Shown in pieces: positions 8,721-16,976 of a DNA stretch of 64,000 bases (position 1 is its first letter; the number at the start of each line of letters is the position of its first letter). The notes below the pieces were generated by a model that made no database searches, had not been told where the DNA came from, and worked only from the letters and a program-made list of their open reading frames with translations. The position numbers and the translations under genes are program-made. Source of the DNA: Clostridiales bacterium (lineage in GTDB: Bacteria; Bacillota; Clostridia; Lachnospirales; Lachnospiraceae). Location of the stretch: positions 1 to 64,000 of the forward strand of contig JAATFT010000005.1 in NCBI GenBank assembly GCA_015655075.1, read 5' to 3'.

Positions 8721-9695
8721 TCACAAGGCAGGTTTTAGCCTTATATATTCCGAACCAATATTTACTTTATTTTTTTTTACTTTTATCTGGGGCAGCAATT
8801 CTTCCATATCTTTTGTGATAAGGAATCCTGTTTCCATCCTAAGCGCATTGGCAGCCGATAAGGCACTGGCCAGCCGAATGGTTTCCTCCATTGACATGCC
8901 TCTGGAAAAGCCTACTGCAAAGCCTGCAATCATGGAGTCACCGCATCCCACCGTATTGACCGCATCAATCCTGGGAACAGAGGCCTGATAGACACCTTCT
9001 TCACATACCACCAGGGAACCTTCACTGCCTCTGGAAACTGCAACAATCTCCACACCGGATTTTCGGATCTTTTCTGCCTCCTCAATCAACTCTTCCAGAC
9101 TGTCCATTGCTTTTCCTGTGAGCATCCGGATTTCATCCATATTAGGCTTAATCATGGTAGGTTTTGCTGTCAGGGATTCCTCCAGTAATTTACCGCTGGT
9201 ATCCAGAATAACCTTTTTATTATTTTCCCTGGCAATCTGTATCATACTCTTATATAAGAAGCTGTCCACTCCCTTGGGAACACTGCCAGAGATAACCACA
9301 ACCGAACATTTCCCAACCAGTTTTATATATTTTTCAAACATCTTTTCGTGGGCGGCATCGGTTACATATATCCCCGGTTCTAAAAATTCCGTTTGAGTCT
9401 GATTGGTTTCATCGTAAACATTAATGCAGGATCTGCTTTCTCCGCTGATATGCACAAAATCACTTTTTATCTTCTGTCCTTCCAGTGCCTCTACGATATA
9501 ATTTCCGGCATGACCCCCTACAAATCCCGTAGCCGTAACCTGTTCACCGGCAATTACTGCAACTCTTGATACATTCAGTCCTTTTCCGCCGGCTGAATAG
9601 GTGCATTCCTTTACTCTGTTTACACTGCCTGGCTGGAAATTTTCCACTACATACCTTTTGTCAATGGCTGCATTCAAAGTGACTGTTAAGATCAT
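8721..9695 (-). CDS. PfkB sugar-phosphate kinase (1-phosphofructokinase / tagatose-6-phosphate kinase group)
   Basis: The 324-residue protein is a ribokinase-fold kinase of the FruK/LacC subgroup. It starts MILTVTLNAAIDKRY, has the first PfkB signature GGKGLNVSR and the second NTVGCGDSMIAGF with the catalytic aspartate. Such enzymes phosphorylate fructose-1-phosphate or tagatose-6-phosphate to the bisphosphate in the cytoplasm. Because a GatY/KbaY-like aldolase and a GatD-like dehydrogenase are in the same cluster, tagatose-6-phosphate is the more likely substrate (inference). ATG 9695 follows TAGGAGG, and the gene sits 10 bases after the dehydrogenase gene. Confidence 0.9.
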   Translation of the reverse strand: MILTVTLNAAIDKRYVVENFQPGSVNRVKECTYSAGGKGLNVSRVAVIAGEQVTATGFVGGHAGNYIVEALEGQKIKSDFVHISGESRSCINVYDETNQTQTEFLEPGIYVTDAAHEKMFEKYIKLVGKCSVVVISGSVPKGVDSFLYKSMIQIARENNKKVILDTSGKLLEESLTAKPTMIKPNMDEIRMLTGKAMDSLEELIEEAEKIRKSGVEIVAVSRGSEGSLVVCEEGVYQASVPRIDAVNTVGCGDSMIAGFAVGFSRGMSMEETIRLASALSAANALRMETGFLITKDMEELLPQIKVKKNKVNIGSEYIRLKPAL

Positions 9696-9705
9696 CCTTT
9701 TCCTC

Positions 9706-10755
9706 CTAGTCTTTGTTTACCAGCAATATTTTTCCGTTTACGGCACCGGGGGTTTTAAACAGCTGAAATGCTTCCTGAGCCTGGCTCATGGGGAATTTGC
9801 AGGCAATAAGACCGGGATCGAATTTCAATTGTCCCGTTGCAAAATAATGTGCGGTCAATTCCCATTCCTTTCCTGGGAAAGGAGCGCTGTAGGACATCCA
9901 TGAACCGGTCAATTTAAATTCCTTCCGGTTCATATTTTCCCACATTTTCGGTGTAAACTCCAAATTCACATGAGGGGTACCGATAAAGCATACATGGGAT
10001 TTGTTTCCTGCCAATTCGAAAGCCATATACATGGTAGGCGTAGCTCCGGCTGTTTCAAATACAAAGTCATATCCTTTTCCACCGGTATATTCTTTTGCCT
10101 TTTCCATGAAGCCTTTTTCTGCGGTATTGATTACTTCATCTCCCCCGAGACGTTTGGCAAGGACGAGTCTTTCGTTATTGATATCAAATACCACAACTTT
10201 TCTGGAACCGAAGATTTTAGCCCATTGCATGGTAAACATACCAATGGTTCCGCCTCCCAGCACAGCCACATATTTACCTCCCTGGTAATCATTCTGCATC
10301 AGACCATGTAGTGCCACTGTGGAAGGCTCAACCATGGCTCCCTGTTCATAAGGAATGCTGCTGTCAAGTACAACAGTGTTTCTCTCTGGAATAACCACGT
10401 AGTCCGCGTTACTTCCCTGCTCTCTGGAACCAATAAAGCTGTAATGCTTGCATAGGGAATAATTCCCCTTCTGGCAATCGTCACAGGTTAAACAGGGAAG
10501 AAGGGGAGCTCCCGAAACTCTGTCTCCAATCTTGACTCTGGTCACTCCTTCTCCAATCTCCACAACATCTCCGGAAAATTCATGGCCCAGAACGATCGGA
10601 TAGAAATGTACACCATTGTGCAATACTCTTGGAATATCCGAGCCACAGATACCAGAAGCTTTTACCTTTACTTTCACGGTACCCGGTTTTACCTGTGGTT
10701 CCTGGTATTCCTTATAACGTACATCCTCATTAGCTACAACAACTGCTGCTTTCAT
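9706..10755 (-). CDS. Zinc-dependent dehydrogenase, galactitol-1-phosphate 5-dehydrogenase (GatD) like
   Basis: A 349-residue medium-chain dehydrogenase. The catalytic zinc site is in ICGSDIPR and GHEFSG; four cysteines of the structural zinc site are in PCLTCDDCQKGNYSLC; the Rossmann motif is VLGGGTIG. Stretches such as LHNGVHFYPIVLGHEFSG, the adjoining GAPLLPCLTC and later GSWMSYSAPFPG closely parallel E. coli GatD as I remember it, which oxidises galactitol-1-phosphate to tagatose-6-phosphate. The next gene is a kinase fitting tagatose-6-phosphate. The gene lies four bases from the FGGY kinase gene, so the two are cotranscribed. Exact hexitol phosphate is uncertain. Confidence 0.85.
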   Translation of the reverse strand: MKAAVVVANEDVRYKEYQEPQVKPGTVKVKVKASGICGSDIPRVLHNGVHFYPIVLGHEFSGDVVEIGEGVTRVKIGDRVSGAPLLPCLTCDDCQKGNYSLCKHYSFIGSREQGSNADYVVIPERNTVVLDSSIPYEQGAMVEPSTVALHGLMQNDYQGGKYVAVLGGGTIGMFTMQWAKIFGSRKVVVFDINNERLVLAKRLGGDEVINTAEKGFMEKAKEYTGGKGYDFVFETAGATPTMYMAFELAGNKSHVCFIGTPHVNLEFTPKMWENMNRKEFKLTGSWMSYSAPFPGKEWELTAHYFATGQLKFDPGLIACKFPMSQAQEAFQLFKTPGAVNGKILLVNKD

Positions 10756-10759
10756 GCCC

Positions 10760-12271
10760 TTACCTCTCTTTCATAGTGTTTTTTAAATTACGGTATAAAT
10801 CCAAATAAGTTTCGTATCTTTTTGAATAAACTTCCTGGTTCTCTTTATTTGGAGTATGATTTCTACACACCTTTACGGTTAGTTCCACTGCTTCTTCAAA
10901 ATCCTTATACATGCCTACTCCGATTCCAGCCAGTATGACTGCTCCCAAAGCAGTTGCCGTGTCCGAGGGCGGCACTGCGATCGGCTTATTAGTTATATCA
11001 GATTTTATCTGGGTCCATAGCAGAGAATTGGCTGAACCTCCCGTGGCTCTTAATTCCTTTACCTCTGCTCCTGTTGCAGCCGCAATTTCCAAATTATGCT
11101 TCAGGGAAAATGCAACTCCTTCCATGGATGCCCGGACAAAATGTCCCTTAGTTTTACTGTAATCCAGCCCATAATAAACTCCCTTGGCATGGATATCCCA
11201 AATAGGGGATCTTTCTCCTGCCATATAGGGCAGGAATACCACCCCGTCGCTTCCGGGATTTACTTTTCCGGCAATTTCATTGAGCAATTCCAAAGAGGAT
11301 TTTCCTATTCTTTTCCCCTCTTCTCTTTCATAATCTGCAAATTCCCGTTCAAACCATCTCATTACTCCACCACCTCCCGTAGTTCCTCCCTGGAGAAGCC
11401 ATTGGTTTGGTACTACATGGAAGCTTAAAATCAGTCTTGGATCAGCACGGTATGCATCCGTACAGATGCTTATGCCACCCGCCTGGCCGCCCTGCTCCTG
11501 AGTTTCACCCGGATGTATTACTCCGACACCTAGAGTTCCGCAGGCCGCATCCAGTCCGCCGGCAACCACAGGAGTACCAACAGCCAGTCCGGAAACCCTG
11601 GCAGCACTCTCTGTTACCTGTCCGACTACCTGATGACCGTCATAAATGTCAGGCAACAGCCCCCTGGGAATACCAAGACGCCGACACATTTCCTCACTCC
11701 ATTGTCCTGTATGCATATCAAAGCAATGCAGACCATAGCCCTGTGACTTATCCTGACTTAAGACATCCGTCAGCCGGTACACAATAAAGCTGTTGGATTG
11801 GAGTATTTTTACGGTTTTTTCATAGACTTCCGGCATATGCTCCTTATACCACAGTATTTTTGCCGTTGTATAAGAGGGCTGCAAAGAATTACCTGCCATA
11901 TCAAAAATTGCATTTTCACCAATCTCACGATTCAGCCTGTCACAAATCTCGCTGGACCTCGTATCCATCCAGATCGGTGTTCTGGTCAGTACATTGCCTT
12001 CCCGGTCAATGGCAATAGCAGACCAGCTCTGTCCGTCCACTCCCACACCTGCTATTTCTTCTGACCGGATACTATATTGCTCCAGAGTTTTCTTAATCGT
12101 CTTACTGATAACCTCCCACCATTCCTCTGGATCCTGTTCCACATATCCGGGCTTGGGATAATAGACATGATATTCTCCCTTTCCGTTGGCAATTACCTGT
12201 CCTTCCTTGTTAAAAATTGCTATTTTACAGGCACTTGTACCAATATCAATACCTAGTAAATACTGTTTCAT
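10760..12271 (-). CDS. FGGY-family carbohydrate kinase
   Basis: A 503-residue sugar or polyol kinase with both FGGY domains. The N-terminal phosphate loop is LLGIDIGTSACKIAIF; the C-terminal half has GGTTGGGGVMRWF, LPYMAGERSPIWD and RATGGSANSLLWTQIKSD. The start used is ATG 12271, because GGGAG lies five bases upstream; a possible ATG four codons earlier has no ribosome binding site. The family phosphorylates xylulose, gluconate, ribulose, glycerol or tetritols. In this cluster it would supply the phosphorylated sugar alcohol that the GatD-like enzyme oxidises, since there is no PTS. That substrate is inferred. An AACGTTTCG operator-like site lies just upstream. Confidence 0.9.
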   Translation of the reverse strand: MKQYLLGIDIGTSACKIAIFNKEGQVIANGKGEYHVYYPKPGYVEQDPEEWWEVISKTIKKTLEQYSIRSEEIAGVGVDGQSWSAIAIDREGNVLTRTPIWMDTRSSEICDRLNREIGENAIFDMAGNSLQPSYTTAKILWYKEHMPEVYEKTVKILQSNSFIVYRLTDVLSQDKSQGYGLHCFDMHTGQWSEEMCRRLGIPRGLLPDIYDGHQVVGQVTESAARVSGLAVGTPVVAGGLDAACGTLGVGVIHPGETQEQGGQAGGISICTDAYRADPRLILSFHVVPNQWLLQGGTTGGGGVMRWFEREFADYEREEGKRIGKSSLELLNEIAGKVNPGSDGVVFLPYMAGERSPIWDIHAKGVYYGLDYSKTKGHFVRASMEGVAFSLKHNLEIAAATGAEVKELRATGGSANSLLWTQIKSDITNKPIAVPPSDTATALGAVILAGIGVGMYKDFEEAVELTVKVCRNHTPNKENQEVYSKRYETYLDLYRNLKNTMKER

Positions 12272-12298
12272 ATACGCTCCCATCTGTTTCTACAGCTC

Positions 12299-12309
12299 GT
12301 AACGTTTCG
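12299..12309. promoter_or_regulatory. Operator-like site before the FGGY kinase operon
   Basis: TAACGTTTCG matches one and a half arms of the perfect LacI-type palindrome GAAACGTTTC found before the aldolase gene at 14830-14839, and lies 28 bases upstream of the kinase start. It is probably a second, weaker operator for the LacI repressor encoded at 12616-13620. Confidence 0.5.
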
Positions 12310-12340
12310 CCTTTCTCGTTAAAAACTAGTACCGCGTTGG

Positions 12341-12480
12341 CTAAATAACCGGGCAAATTTCTGAGAATGATTTTTCTTTAGACAGTGATGGACAAACGCA
12401 GACGTAGTGGGGCTACGCCGAAGCTTGACCGTTGCTGTATAAGGAAAATCAGGCCAGATAATTTGCATAGTTATTTACAG
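12341..12480. repeat. Long imperfect palindrome, family C
   Basis: Bases 12341-12480 form an imperfect palindrome with arms of about 66 bp. The left arm starts CTAAATAACCGGGCAAATT and the right arm, read inward on the other strand, starts CTGTAAATAACTATGCAAATT. Shared blocks inside include TGATTTT and ACAG. The exact centre is a hairpin CGTAG-TGGGG-CTACG (12403-12417). Only one copy is seen in the window. It fills most of the 344-base gap between the LacI and kinase genes. Confidence 0.75.
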
Positions 12481-12535
12481 GATGTTGTACGATTCTGTAT
12501 GGAAATTATCATGCTTCGCATGAACAAAATCGGCC

Positions 12536-12594
12536 ATGCAACGTCAAAATGCAAATACTTTTGACGTTGCATATAGTATCCTTATAGAGGATAC
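12536..12594 (-). terminator. Tandem hairpins after the lacI-type gene
   Basis: Two stems follow the repressor gene: a 7-bp stem 12576-12594 (GTATCCT/AGGATAC) and a 14-bp stem 12536-12572 (ATGCAACGTCAAAA with its exact complement). Neither is followed by a long T-run on the minus strand, so this may be an attenuating or RNA-stabilising structure. Confidence 0.5.
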
Positions 12595-12615
12595 CGTTCT
12601 TTTTTTCTATTACAG

Positions 12616-13620
12616 TTATATTTGCTTGATAGAATTTCCTTCCAGTATTTCCGTCTGAAGTTTGAGCACTCTATATTCCTGTTCTTCCTTATTATTATGA
12701 ATCCGTTCCAGAATTAATTCCGCCACATTCCTGGCAATTTCCTCCATGGGCTGAGTGACAATAGTCAGCTTCGGCTTACATGCCCTCGCAAATTCTTTGT
12801 TATCAAATCCGATTACGGAAAGCTCTTCTGGAATTCGGACACCCAGTTCATTTACTCCGATCACAGCTCCCATGGTCATTTCATAATTGGCAACAAACAC
12901 AGCCGTCATATCCTGATTGCGTTGCACCAAATTCTCCAGACATCTGACTCCGCTATTAATCGTATAGTCGCCGTGCTCCACAAAACGTTCCTCAGGTATG
13001 ATACCGTCCTCCATCAATGCCAGCTTGTATCCCAGCAGTCTTTCCTGGGCTGTAAAGATATCTTCCGGACCGCCTATCATTCCTATTTTGGTATGTCCGT
13101 GATTAATCAGCATCTGCACGGCATTTTTCGCCGCTGTCAGGTTATCCACCAATACACAATCACATTGAAGCGCATTAATTTTACGGTCGAGCAGAACAAT
13201 AGGCTTCTTGGTCTTTTGAAAACTCTCCAGGTGAGAACCATCTGTATTTACCGGCATATTAATGATTCCATCCACTCTCTTCCGGTACAGGAAATCAATT
13301 GCATCTTTTTCCAAGGTTTTATTGGTTCTGCAGTCACAGATTATGGTAGCATAACCATGGTTCCGCAAAATATCCTCCATACCAGTAATAATTTCAGCAC
13401 AAAAAATATTATTCAACTCGGGAATTACAACACCAACTGTCTTCGTTTTGTTTGTCTTCAACCCCCGTGCAACTTCATTGACTTCAAAATTTAGCTCTTC
13501 AATGGCCGCTTCTATCTTCTTTTTATTCTCTTCGCGTACTTTTCCGCCATTTATGTACGAGGAAATCGTCGCAAGTCCAAGCCCCGTATGCTTTGCGATA
13601 TCTTTAATCGTCGCTGCCAA
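12616..13620 (-). CDS. LacI-family transcriptional repressor
   Basis: A 334-residue LacI/GalR repressor: helix-turn-helix at residues 4-26 (TIKDIAKHTGLGLATIS), hinge ARGLKTNKTKTVGVVIP, then the periplasmic-binding-like effector domain to the C-terminus (SVIGFDNKEFARACKPKLT). The start is TTG at 13620 with GGGAG five bases upstream; this fits the family N-terminus exactly. It lies inside the catabolic cluster it probably controls. A perfect GAAACGTTTC palindrome sits between the aldolase promoter and its start codon, and a partial one precedes the kinase gene. The inducer is not known from sequence. Confidence 0.92.
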   Translation of the reverse strand: MAATIKDIAKHTGLGLATISSYINGGKVREENKKKIEAAIEELNFEVNEVARGLKTNKTKTVGVVIPELNNIFCAEIITGMEDILRNHGYATIICDCRTNKTLEKDAIDFLYRKRVDGIINMPVNTDGSHLESFQKTKKPIVLLDRKINALQCDCVLVDNLTAAKNAVQMLINHGHTKIGMIGGPEDIFTAQERLLGYKLALMEDGIIPEERFVEHGDYTINSGVRCLENLVQRNQDMTAVFVANYEMTMGAVIGVNELGVRIPEELSVIGFDNKEFARACKPKLTIVTQPMEEIARNVAELILERIHNNKEEQEYRVLKLQTEILEGNSIKQI

Positions 13621-13762
13621 TCATTCTCCCTACCTTTATCCTAATATAATGCTTCGTTACCCGGTGAACTGTCCCATGGCACATTTTCCCTTGCAGACAA
13701 GTAGAGGTGCTTTCATGAGCTATGCCATCACTTCGCGACTATTCCACGGGCATTTTTACCCT

Positions 13763-13924
13763 AGAGCGTGTTTGAAAAATCATCGCACCGTTCTGACCGC
13801 CCCACTTTGCGGTATACTGCGTCGCAATTTTGGGCGCGTAGTTGGTGCTACGCTCCCAAAATCGTTCCTTGCCTCCCACTAAGTGGAGCATCCAGCCCGG
13901 CACAAGCATTTTTCAAACACACTC
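13763..13924 (+). repeat. Long imperfect palindrome, family A, copy 1
   Basis: Full-length 162-bp copy between the aldolase and lacI genes. The ends are inverted (AGAGCGTGTTTGAAAAAT and ATTTTTCAAACACACTC). Each 80-bp arm carries CCACTTTGCGG or CCACTAAGTGG and a block with ATTTTGGG before the apex CGTAG-TTGGTG-CTACG (13837-13852), which lies within one base of the element midpoint. I define this orientation as plus. Confidence 0.9.
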
Positions 13925-13955
13925 CAGTGGACAAGCAAAAATGCTTTGCCAAATA

Positions 13956-14807
13956 TTATAGCACTTTATTGTCGCATCCGCAAATTAACATACGGTTTTT
14001 TACAAGATTTTTCACATTTTCCATGCCCGCTTTTCCAAAGCTCTTGGGATCAAAAGTATCCGGCTTCTCCTGGAGCAGTTTCTTAATTCCATCTGCATAT
14101 GCCACTCTTAGTTCCGTAGCAAAATTCACCTTGCAGATACCCCGTCTTATGCACTCCTTTACATCTTTATCACTTAATCCCGAAGCTCCGTGCAACACCA
14201 GCGGAACGGAGACCACATTACATATTTCCGATAATCTTTCTTTATCCAGTACGGGGGTTTTTAAATAAAAACCGTGTACCGTTCCGATTGCAACGGCAAG
14301 GGAACTGATTCCTGTTCTATCTACAAACTCCTTTGCTTCCATGGGGTCCGTATTGGTATCTGTTTCTGCCTCTAAATCATCTTCCTTACCGCCTACTTTG
14401 CCCAGTTCGGCTTCTACCGGAATGCCATTGGGTCTTGCAGCTTCCACTACTTTTTTAGTAACTGCTATATTATCCTCAAATGCTTCATGGGATCCGTCTA
14501 TCATTATGGAGGTATATCCTTCTTCGATTGCTCTGACTGCAAGTTCAAAACTGCTGCCATGATCCAGATGCAACGCAACCGGAATCGAAGTCTTCTTAGC
14601 CTCTGCCGTAACAATTGCCACATAAGTTTCGAGGGTGCCATATTTGATCGTTGAAGGAGTCGTCTGAAGCATAACCGGAGCACGAAGTTCTTCTGCCGCC
14701 GCAATAATAGCCTTTACCATTTCCATATTTTCAACGTTAAATGCTCCAATCGCATATCCGCTCTTCTGAGCGTCTAACAACATTTTTTCTGATGTTACCA
14801 ATGACAT
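13956..14807 (-). CDS. Class II ketose-bisphosphate aldolase (tagatose-1,6-bisphosphate aldolase GatY/KbaY type)
   Basis: A 283-residue zinc-dependent aldolase that cleaves a ketose-1,6-bisphosphate to dihydroxyacetone phosphate and glyceraldehyde-3-phosphate. Zinc ligands and active-site motifs are visible: LHLDHGSSFELA, IDGSH, EAELGKVGGKED, TVHGFY and LHGASGLS. The start is ATG 14807 (MSLVTSEKML), because AAGGAGG lies directly upstream; the frame is open for 27 more codons but those overlap the promoter. With a GatD-like dehydrogenase and a PfkB kinase in the same cluster, tagatose-1,6-bisphosphate is the likely substrate, though fructose-1,6-bisphosphate cannot be excluded. First gene of the cluster. 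Confidence 0.9.
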   Translation of the reverse strand: MSLVTSEKMLLDAQKSGYAIGAFNVENMEMVKAIIAAAEELRAPVMLQTTPSTIKYGTLETYVAIVTAEAKKTSIPVALHLDHGSSFELAVRAIEEGYTSIMIDGSHEAFEDNIAVTKKVVEAARPNGIPVEAELGKVGGKEDDLEAETDTNTDPMEAKEFVDRTGISSLAVAIGTVHGFYLKTPVLDKERLSEICNVVSVPLVLHGASGLSDKDVKECIRRGICKVNFATELRVAYADGIKKLLQEKPDTFDPKSFGKAGMENVKNLVKNRMLICGCDNKVL

Positions 14808-14829
14808 ATCTATTTCCTCCTTATAATCC

Positions 14830-14839
14830 GAAACGTTTC
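14830..14839. promoter_or_regulatory. LacI-type operator before the aldolase gene
   Basis: GAAACGTTTC is a perfect 10-bp palindrome with the central CG typical of LacI/GalR operators. It lies 15 bases downstream of the predicted -10 box and 22 bases before the start codon, an ideal repression position. Confidence 0.75.
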
Positions 14840-14853
14840 TACTTTGCATCTCT

Positions 14854-14882
14854 ATCCTATCTTCTTTTGATATAATTGTCAA
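14854..14882 (-). promoter_or_regulatory. Promoter of the aldolase gene
   Basis: On the minus strand TTGACA (14877-14882) and TAGGAT (14854-14859) are spaced by exactly 17 bases. The LacI-type operator lies just downstream. Confidence 0.7.
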
Positions 14883-15043
14883 TATCAAAAGATAAATTCG
14901 TATTAAGTTATAATCCTAATGTATTAAGTAAGAACAGTGTCGGATAATTTAACTATCAAAAGGCAATCCTTTCTTTTTTCTCAATCTTATAATTATGTGG
15001 ATAATCATTTGATACTGCCGTTTTTATGGGGAGACCGGACTTT

Positions 15044-16030
15044 TCAATTCCAATAGTATTTCATACTTTTTGCATCAAGTTCTATGATGAAATTTCTTTT
15101 TAACATAAGAAAATATTCCAGTTCCTTCATAATATGAAAAAGTATCGCACGGTTTTCAAACTCCTCACGGAACTTCGGAAGCGCTTCCTTACGAAAATAC
15201 TCCTTCAACTCCTCCAGTTCCGCTAAAAGTCCCTCCACATTATTTTTTTCATGGAAGGAGGCCGCAACACTCTCCATAAAATCCGCAATCGGCTGGGCCT
15301 GGACCGGCAATGCCACAATATGCTTCCCGTTCACCAGAATGCTTTTTAGCACCCCCACCTGAAGCTTTCTCATTTCCAGATAGGAAACGAGATATCTGGT
15401 ATCGCTTAAGAGCCTGTTTCCCGCTTCCTCATAGGCACTTTTTAACAAGCCTTCCAAAAGTGTGTCCAGAGGTATAAAATCTACCTTTTTCTCCTTCTCC
15501 TTCAGAATTTCTCCGATACTTCGAAGAGCTTTCTTCATCTCCTCCTCCAGAAACAGCTGTTCCCTGCGAATTCGATTCCTGTTGCGAGGCATAATAAGAT
15601 TAATTGCAATTCCAAGCCCCATTCCAATAAAAAGCAACGCGGTTTCGTTCAGGATCAGGGGCAAGCCCATCTGCTTTTCTATCAGAAAATGTGTTGCAAG
15701 CACCGCATTCATTGCAATAGCATCCCTTAGTCCAAGTATGACACACAGTGCTACAAATAAAGTAATAAATACTCCAAAAGCAACGGCACTGTAGCCAAGG
15801 CTGTTAAAAACAAGATACGCTGATACCGCTGCGAGTACAAAGGCTCCAATTCTTTTCAAAGCTATATCAATGGTTTCTTTTTTCGTATTCTGGATGGTCA
15901 GCAAGGTGATAATACCTGCCGACGGGCTGTAAGCCAAACCGATCCCTTCCGCCAGCAAAATGGCAATTGCCGAACCGATGCCGGTTTTCAATAAAAATAA
16001 CAAATTAACCGTTTTCAGCTTATCTTTCAC
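15044..16030 (-). CDS. ArAE-type aromatic acid exporter family membrane protein
   Basis: A 328-residue protein with about five to six N-terminal membrane segments (residues 10-145) followed by a charged, coiled-coil-prone cytoplasmic half. The membrane half matches the ArAE_1 (DUF939/FUSC-like) family, with TGIGSAIAILLAEGIGLAYSP followed within ten residues by TLLTIQNTKKETI. The C-terminal half fits the ArAE_1_C domain seen in Bacillus YqjA-like proteins. It is proposed to export organic or aromatic acids, but the substrate is unknown. ATG 16030 follows a GAAGGAGAT-like site. It stands alone between the aldolase promoter and a repeat region. Confidence 0.8.
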   Translation of the reverse strand: MKDKLKTVNLLFLLKTGIGSAIAILLAEGIGLAYSPSAGIITLLTIQNTKKETIDIALKRIGAFVLAAVSAYLVFNSLGYSAVAFGVFITLFVALCVILGLRDAIAMNAVLATHFLIEKQMGLPLILNETALLFIGMGLGIAINLIMPRNRNRIRREQLFLEEEMKKALRSIGEILKEKEKKVDFIPLDTLLEGLLKSAYEEAGNRLLSDTRYLVSYLEMRKLQVGVLKSILVNGKHIVALPVQAQPIADFMESVAASFHEKNNVEGLLAELEELKEYFRKEALPKFREEFENRAILFHIMKELEYFLMLKRNFIIELDAKSMKYYWN

Positions 16031-16124
16031 TTTTCATGTATCTCCTTCCTGGGTCCGTATGAATCCTTGTATGAATAAGTATGCCAAAAAACCGTTGATT
16101 TTTCAAATATTATTATTTATTAAG

Positions 16125-16255
16125 AAAGATTTGCAAAGCAAACTCTGCGCTGATGCTTGTCGCATCGCGGCATAATACCCTGCAAGCGTCATGCGCATCC
16201 CGCCTGAAAGGCTTTTTATTGAATAGGAAATTCACGGAATTTTTTATTCAATAAA
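16125..16255. repeat. Structured repeat D, copy 1 (first half)
   Basis: This 131-bp stretch holds three hairpins: TTTGC-AAA-GCAAA; an outer stem GCGCTGATGCTTG with CAAGCGTCATGCGC enclosing GTCGC-ATC-GCGGC; and a long AT-rich palindrome built on TTTTTATTGAATA/TATTCAATAAAAA. The same order recurs at 22690-22830 with different stem sequences but preserved pairing. It fills the gap between the exporter and DtxR genes. Confidence 0.65.
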
Positions 16256-16300
16256 AAACCGGATGAAAAAACAGCAAATTCCTATTTTCTCATCCGGTTT
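16256..16300 (-). terminator. Rho-independent terminator of the DtxR-type gene
   Basis: An 11-bp perfect stem (AAACCGGATGA, 16256-16266, with TCATCCGGTTT, 16290-16300) runs into six T residues on the minus strand, 48 bases after the stop codon. Confidence 0.8.
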
Positions 16301-16348
16301 AAATCAGATATTTTGTTCAGGCGCTTATCGGAATTTATGCTCCCAAGC

Positions 16349-16735
16349 TTAATGAACGGCGTCTTCCGGAATCTTAAGAGACTTAAGAAACCTCTTTATT
16401 CCCTGATACGTATCTTCACTGATAACATGTTCTATTCTGCATGCATCTTTTTCTGCCGCCTCATGGGATACGCCTGCCGTTTCCATCAAAAATACGGTTA
16501 ATTGCTGATGCCTGTCATATACGCTTTCCGCTTTCTCTTTTCCCTCTTCCGTCAGTTCTATATAGCCGCTGCCATCTACTACAATTAAGCCGTCCTCTTT
16601 TAAAATTCCTACCGCCCGGCTTACACTAGGTTTGCTATATTCCAGTTCTCTGGCTATATCAATGGATCTGACTTCTCCAATACGTCTCTTTAATATAAGG
16701 ATTGTTTCTAAATAGTTTTCACCTGATTCGTACAT
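16349..16735 (-). CDS. DtxR/MntR-family metal-dependent regulator
   Basis: A 128-residue winged helix regulator. The DNA-binding part (1-70) carries SIDIAREL and KPSVSRAVGILKEDGLI; the dimerisation and metal-binding part has the family block KDACRIEHVISEDTYQGIKRFL. There is no SH3-like C-terminal domain, as in MntR. Members sense manganese or iron and repress uptake genes. ATG 16735 follows GGAGG. Two abutting 17-bp inverted repeats directly upstream are probably its own operator. Halves of a structured repeat flank the gene on both sides. Confidence 0.9.
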   Translation of the reverse strand: MYESGENYLETILILKRRIGEVRSIDIARELEYSKPSVSRAVGILKEDGLIVVDGSGYIELTEEGKEKAESVYDRHQQLTVFLMETAGVSHEAAEKDACRIEHVISEDTYQGIKRFLKSLKIPEDAVH

Positions 16736-16750
16736 AAAGTTTCCTCCATA

Positions 16751-16784
16751 TTGATATATTTTATCAATTGATATAATTTATCAT
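16751..16784. promoter_or_regulatory. Tandem operator of the DtxR-type gene
   Basis: TTGATATATTTTATCAA (16751-16767) and TTGATATAATTTATCAT (16768-16784) are two directly abutting near-identical 17-mers, each an inverted repeat. They lie immediately upstream of the ribosome binding site, so binding would block transcription: autoregulation is likely. Confidence 0.6.
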
Positions 16785-16825
16785 ATCGCATTTTAAGAAA
16801 ACTTTCCAGTAAAAATTTTAATTTG

Positions 16826-16906
16826 TGACGAATACAAGTCAGAATATATTATAGGAACAAAAATCATGTTCCTATAATCGGATGCACGGCGGTAAAAAAC
16901 ACCGCC
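16826..16906. repeat. Structured repeat D/E, second half, copy 1
   Basis: A perfect 12-bp stem (ATTATAGGAACA, 16848-16859, with TGTTCCTATAAT, 16867-16878) is followed by GGATGCACGGCGG. About 38 bases here recur at 22831-22868 with only a few changes, directly after the other repeat parts. The segment GAATACAAGT before it recurs at 18859. A small GGCGGT/ACCGCC hairpin closes the block. Confidence 0.6.
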
Positions 16907-16908
16907 TT

Positions 16909-16940
16909 TTATCAGAAGATAAAAAGACATCTTCTGATAA
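16909..16940 (-). terminator. Hairpin after galactonate dehydratase
   Basis: A 12-bp perfect stem (TTATCAGAAGAT, 16909-16920, with its complement 16929-16940) lies 37 bases after the stop codon of the dehydratase gene. The following GGCGGT hairpin has a T-rich loop; the pair probably ends transcription. Confidence 0.5.
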
Positions 16941-16976
16941 GTTATATTATAAAATTGCAGAAATACATTTGATGGC

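Noticed and set aside
14807-14888. 27-residue N-terminal extension of the aldolase
   Set aside because: The extension overlaps the promoter and operator, and a perfect ribosome binding site precedes ATG 14807.
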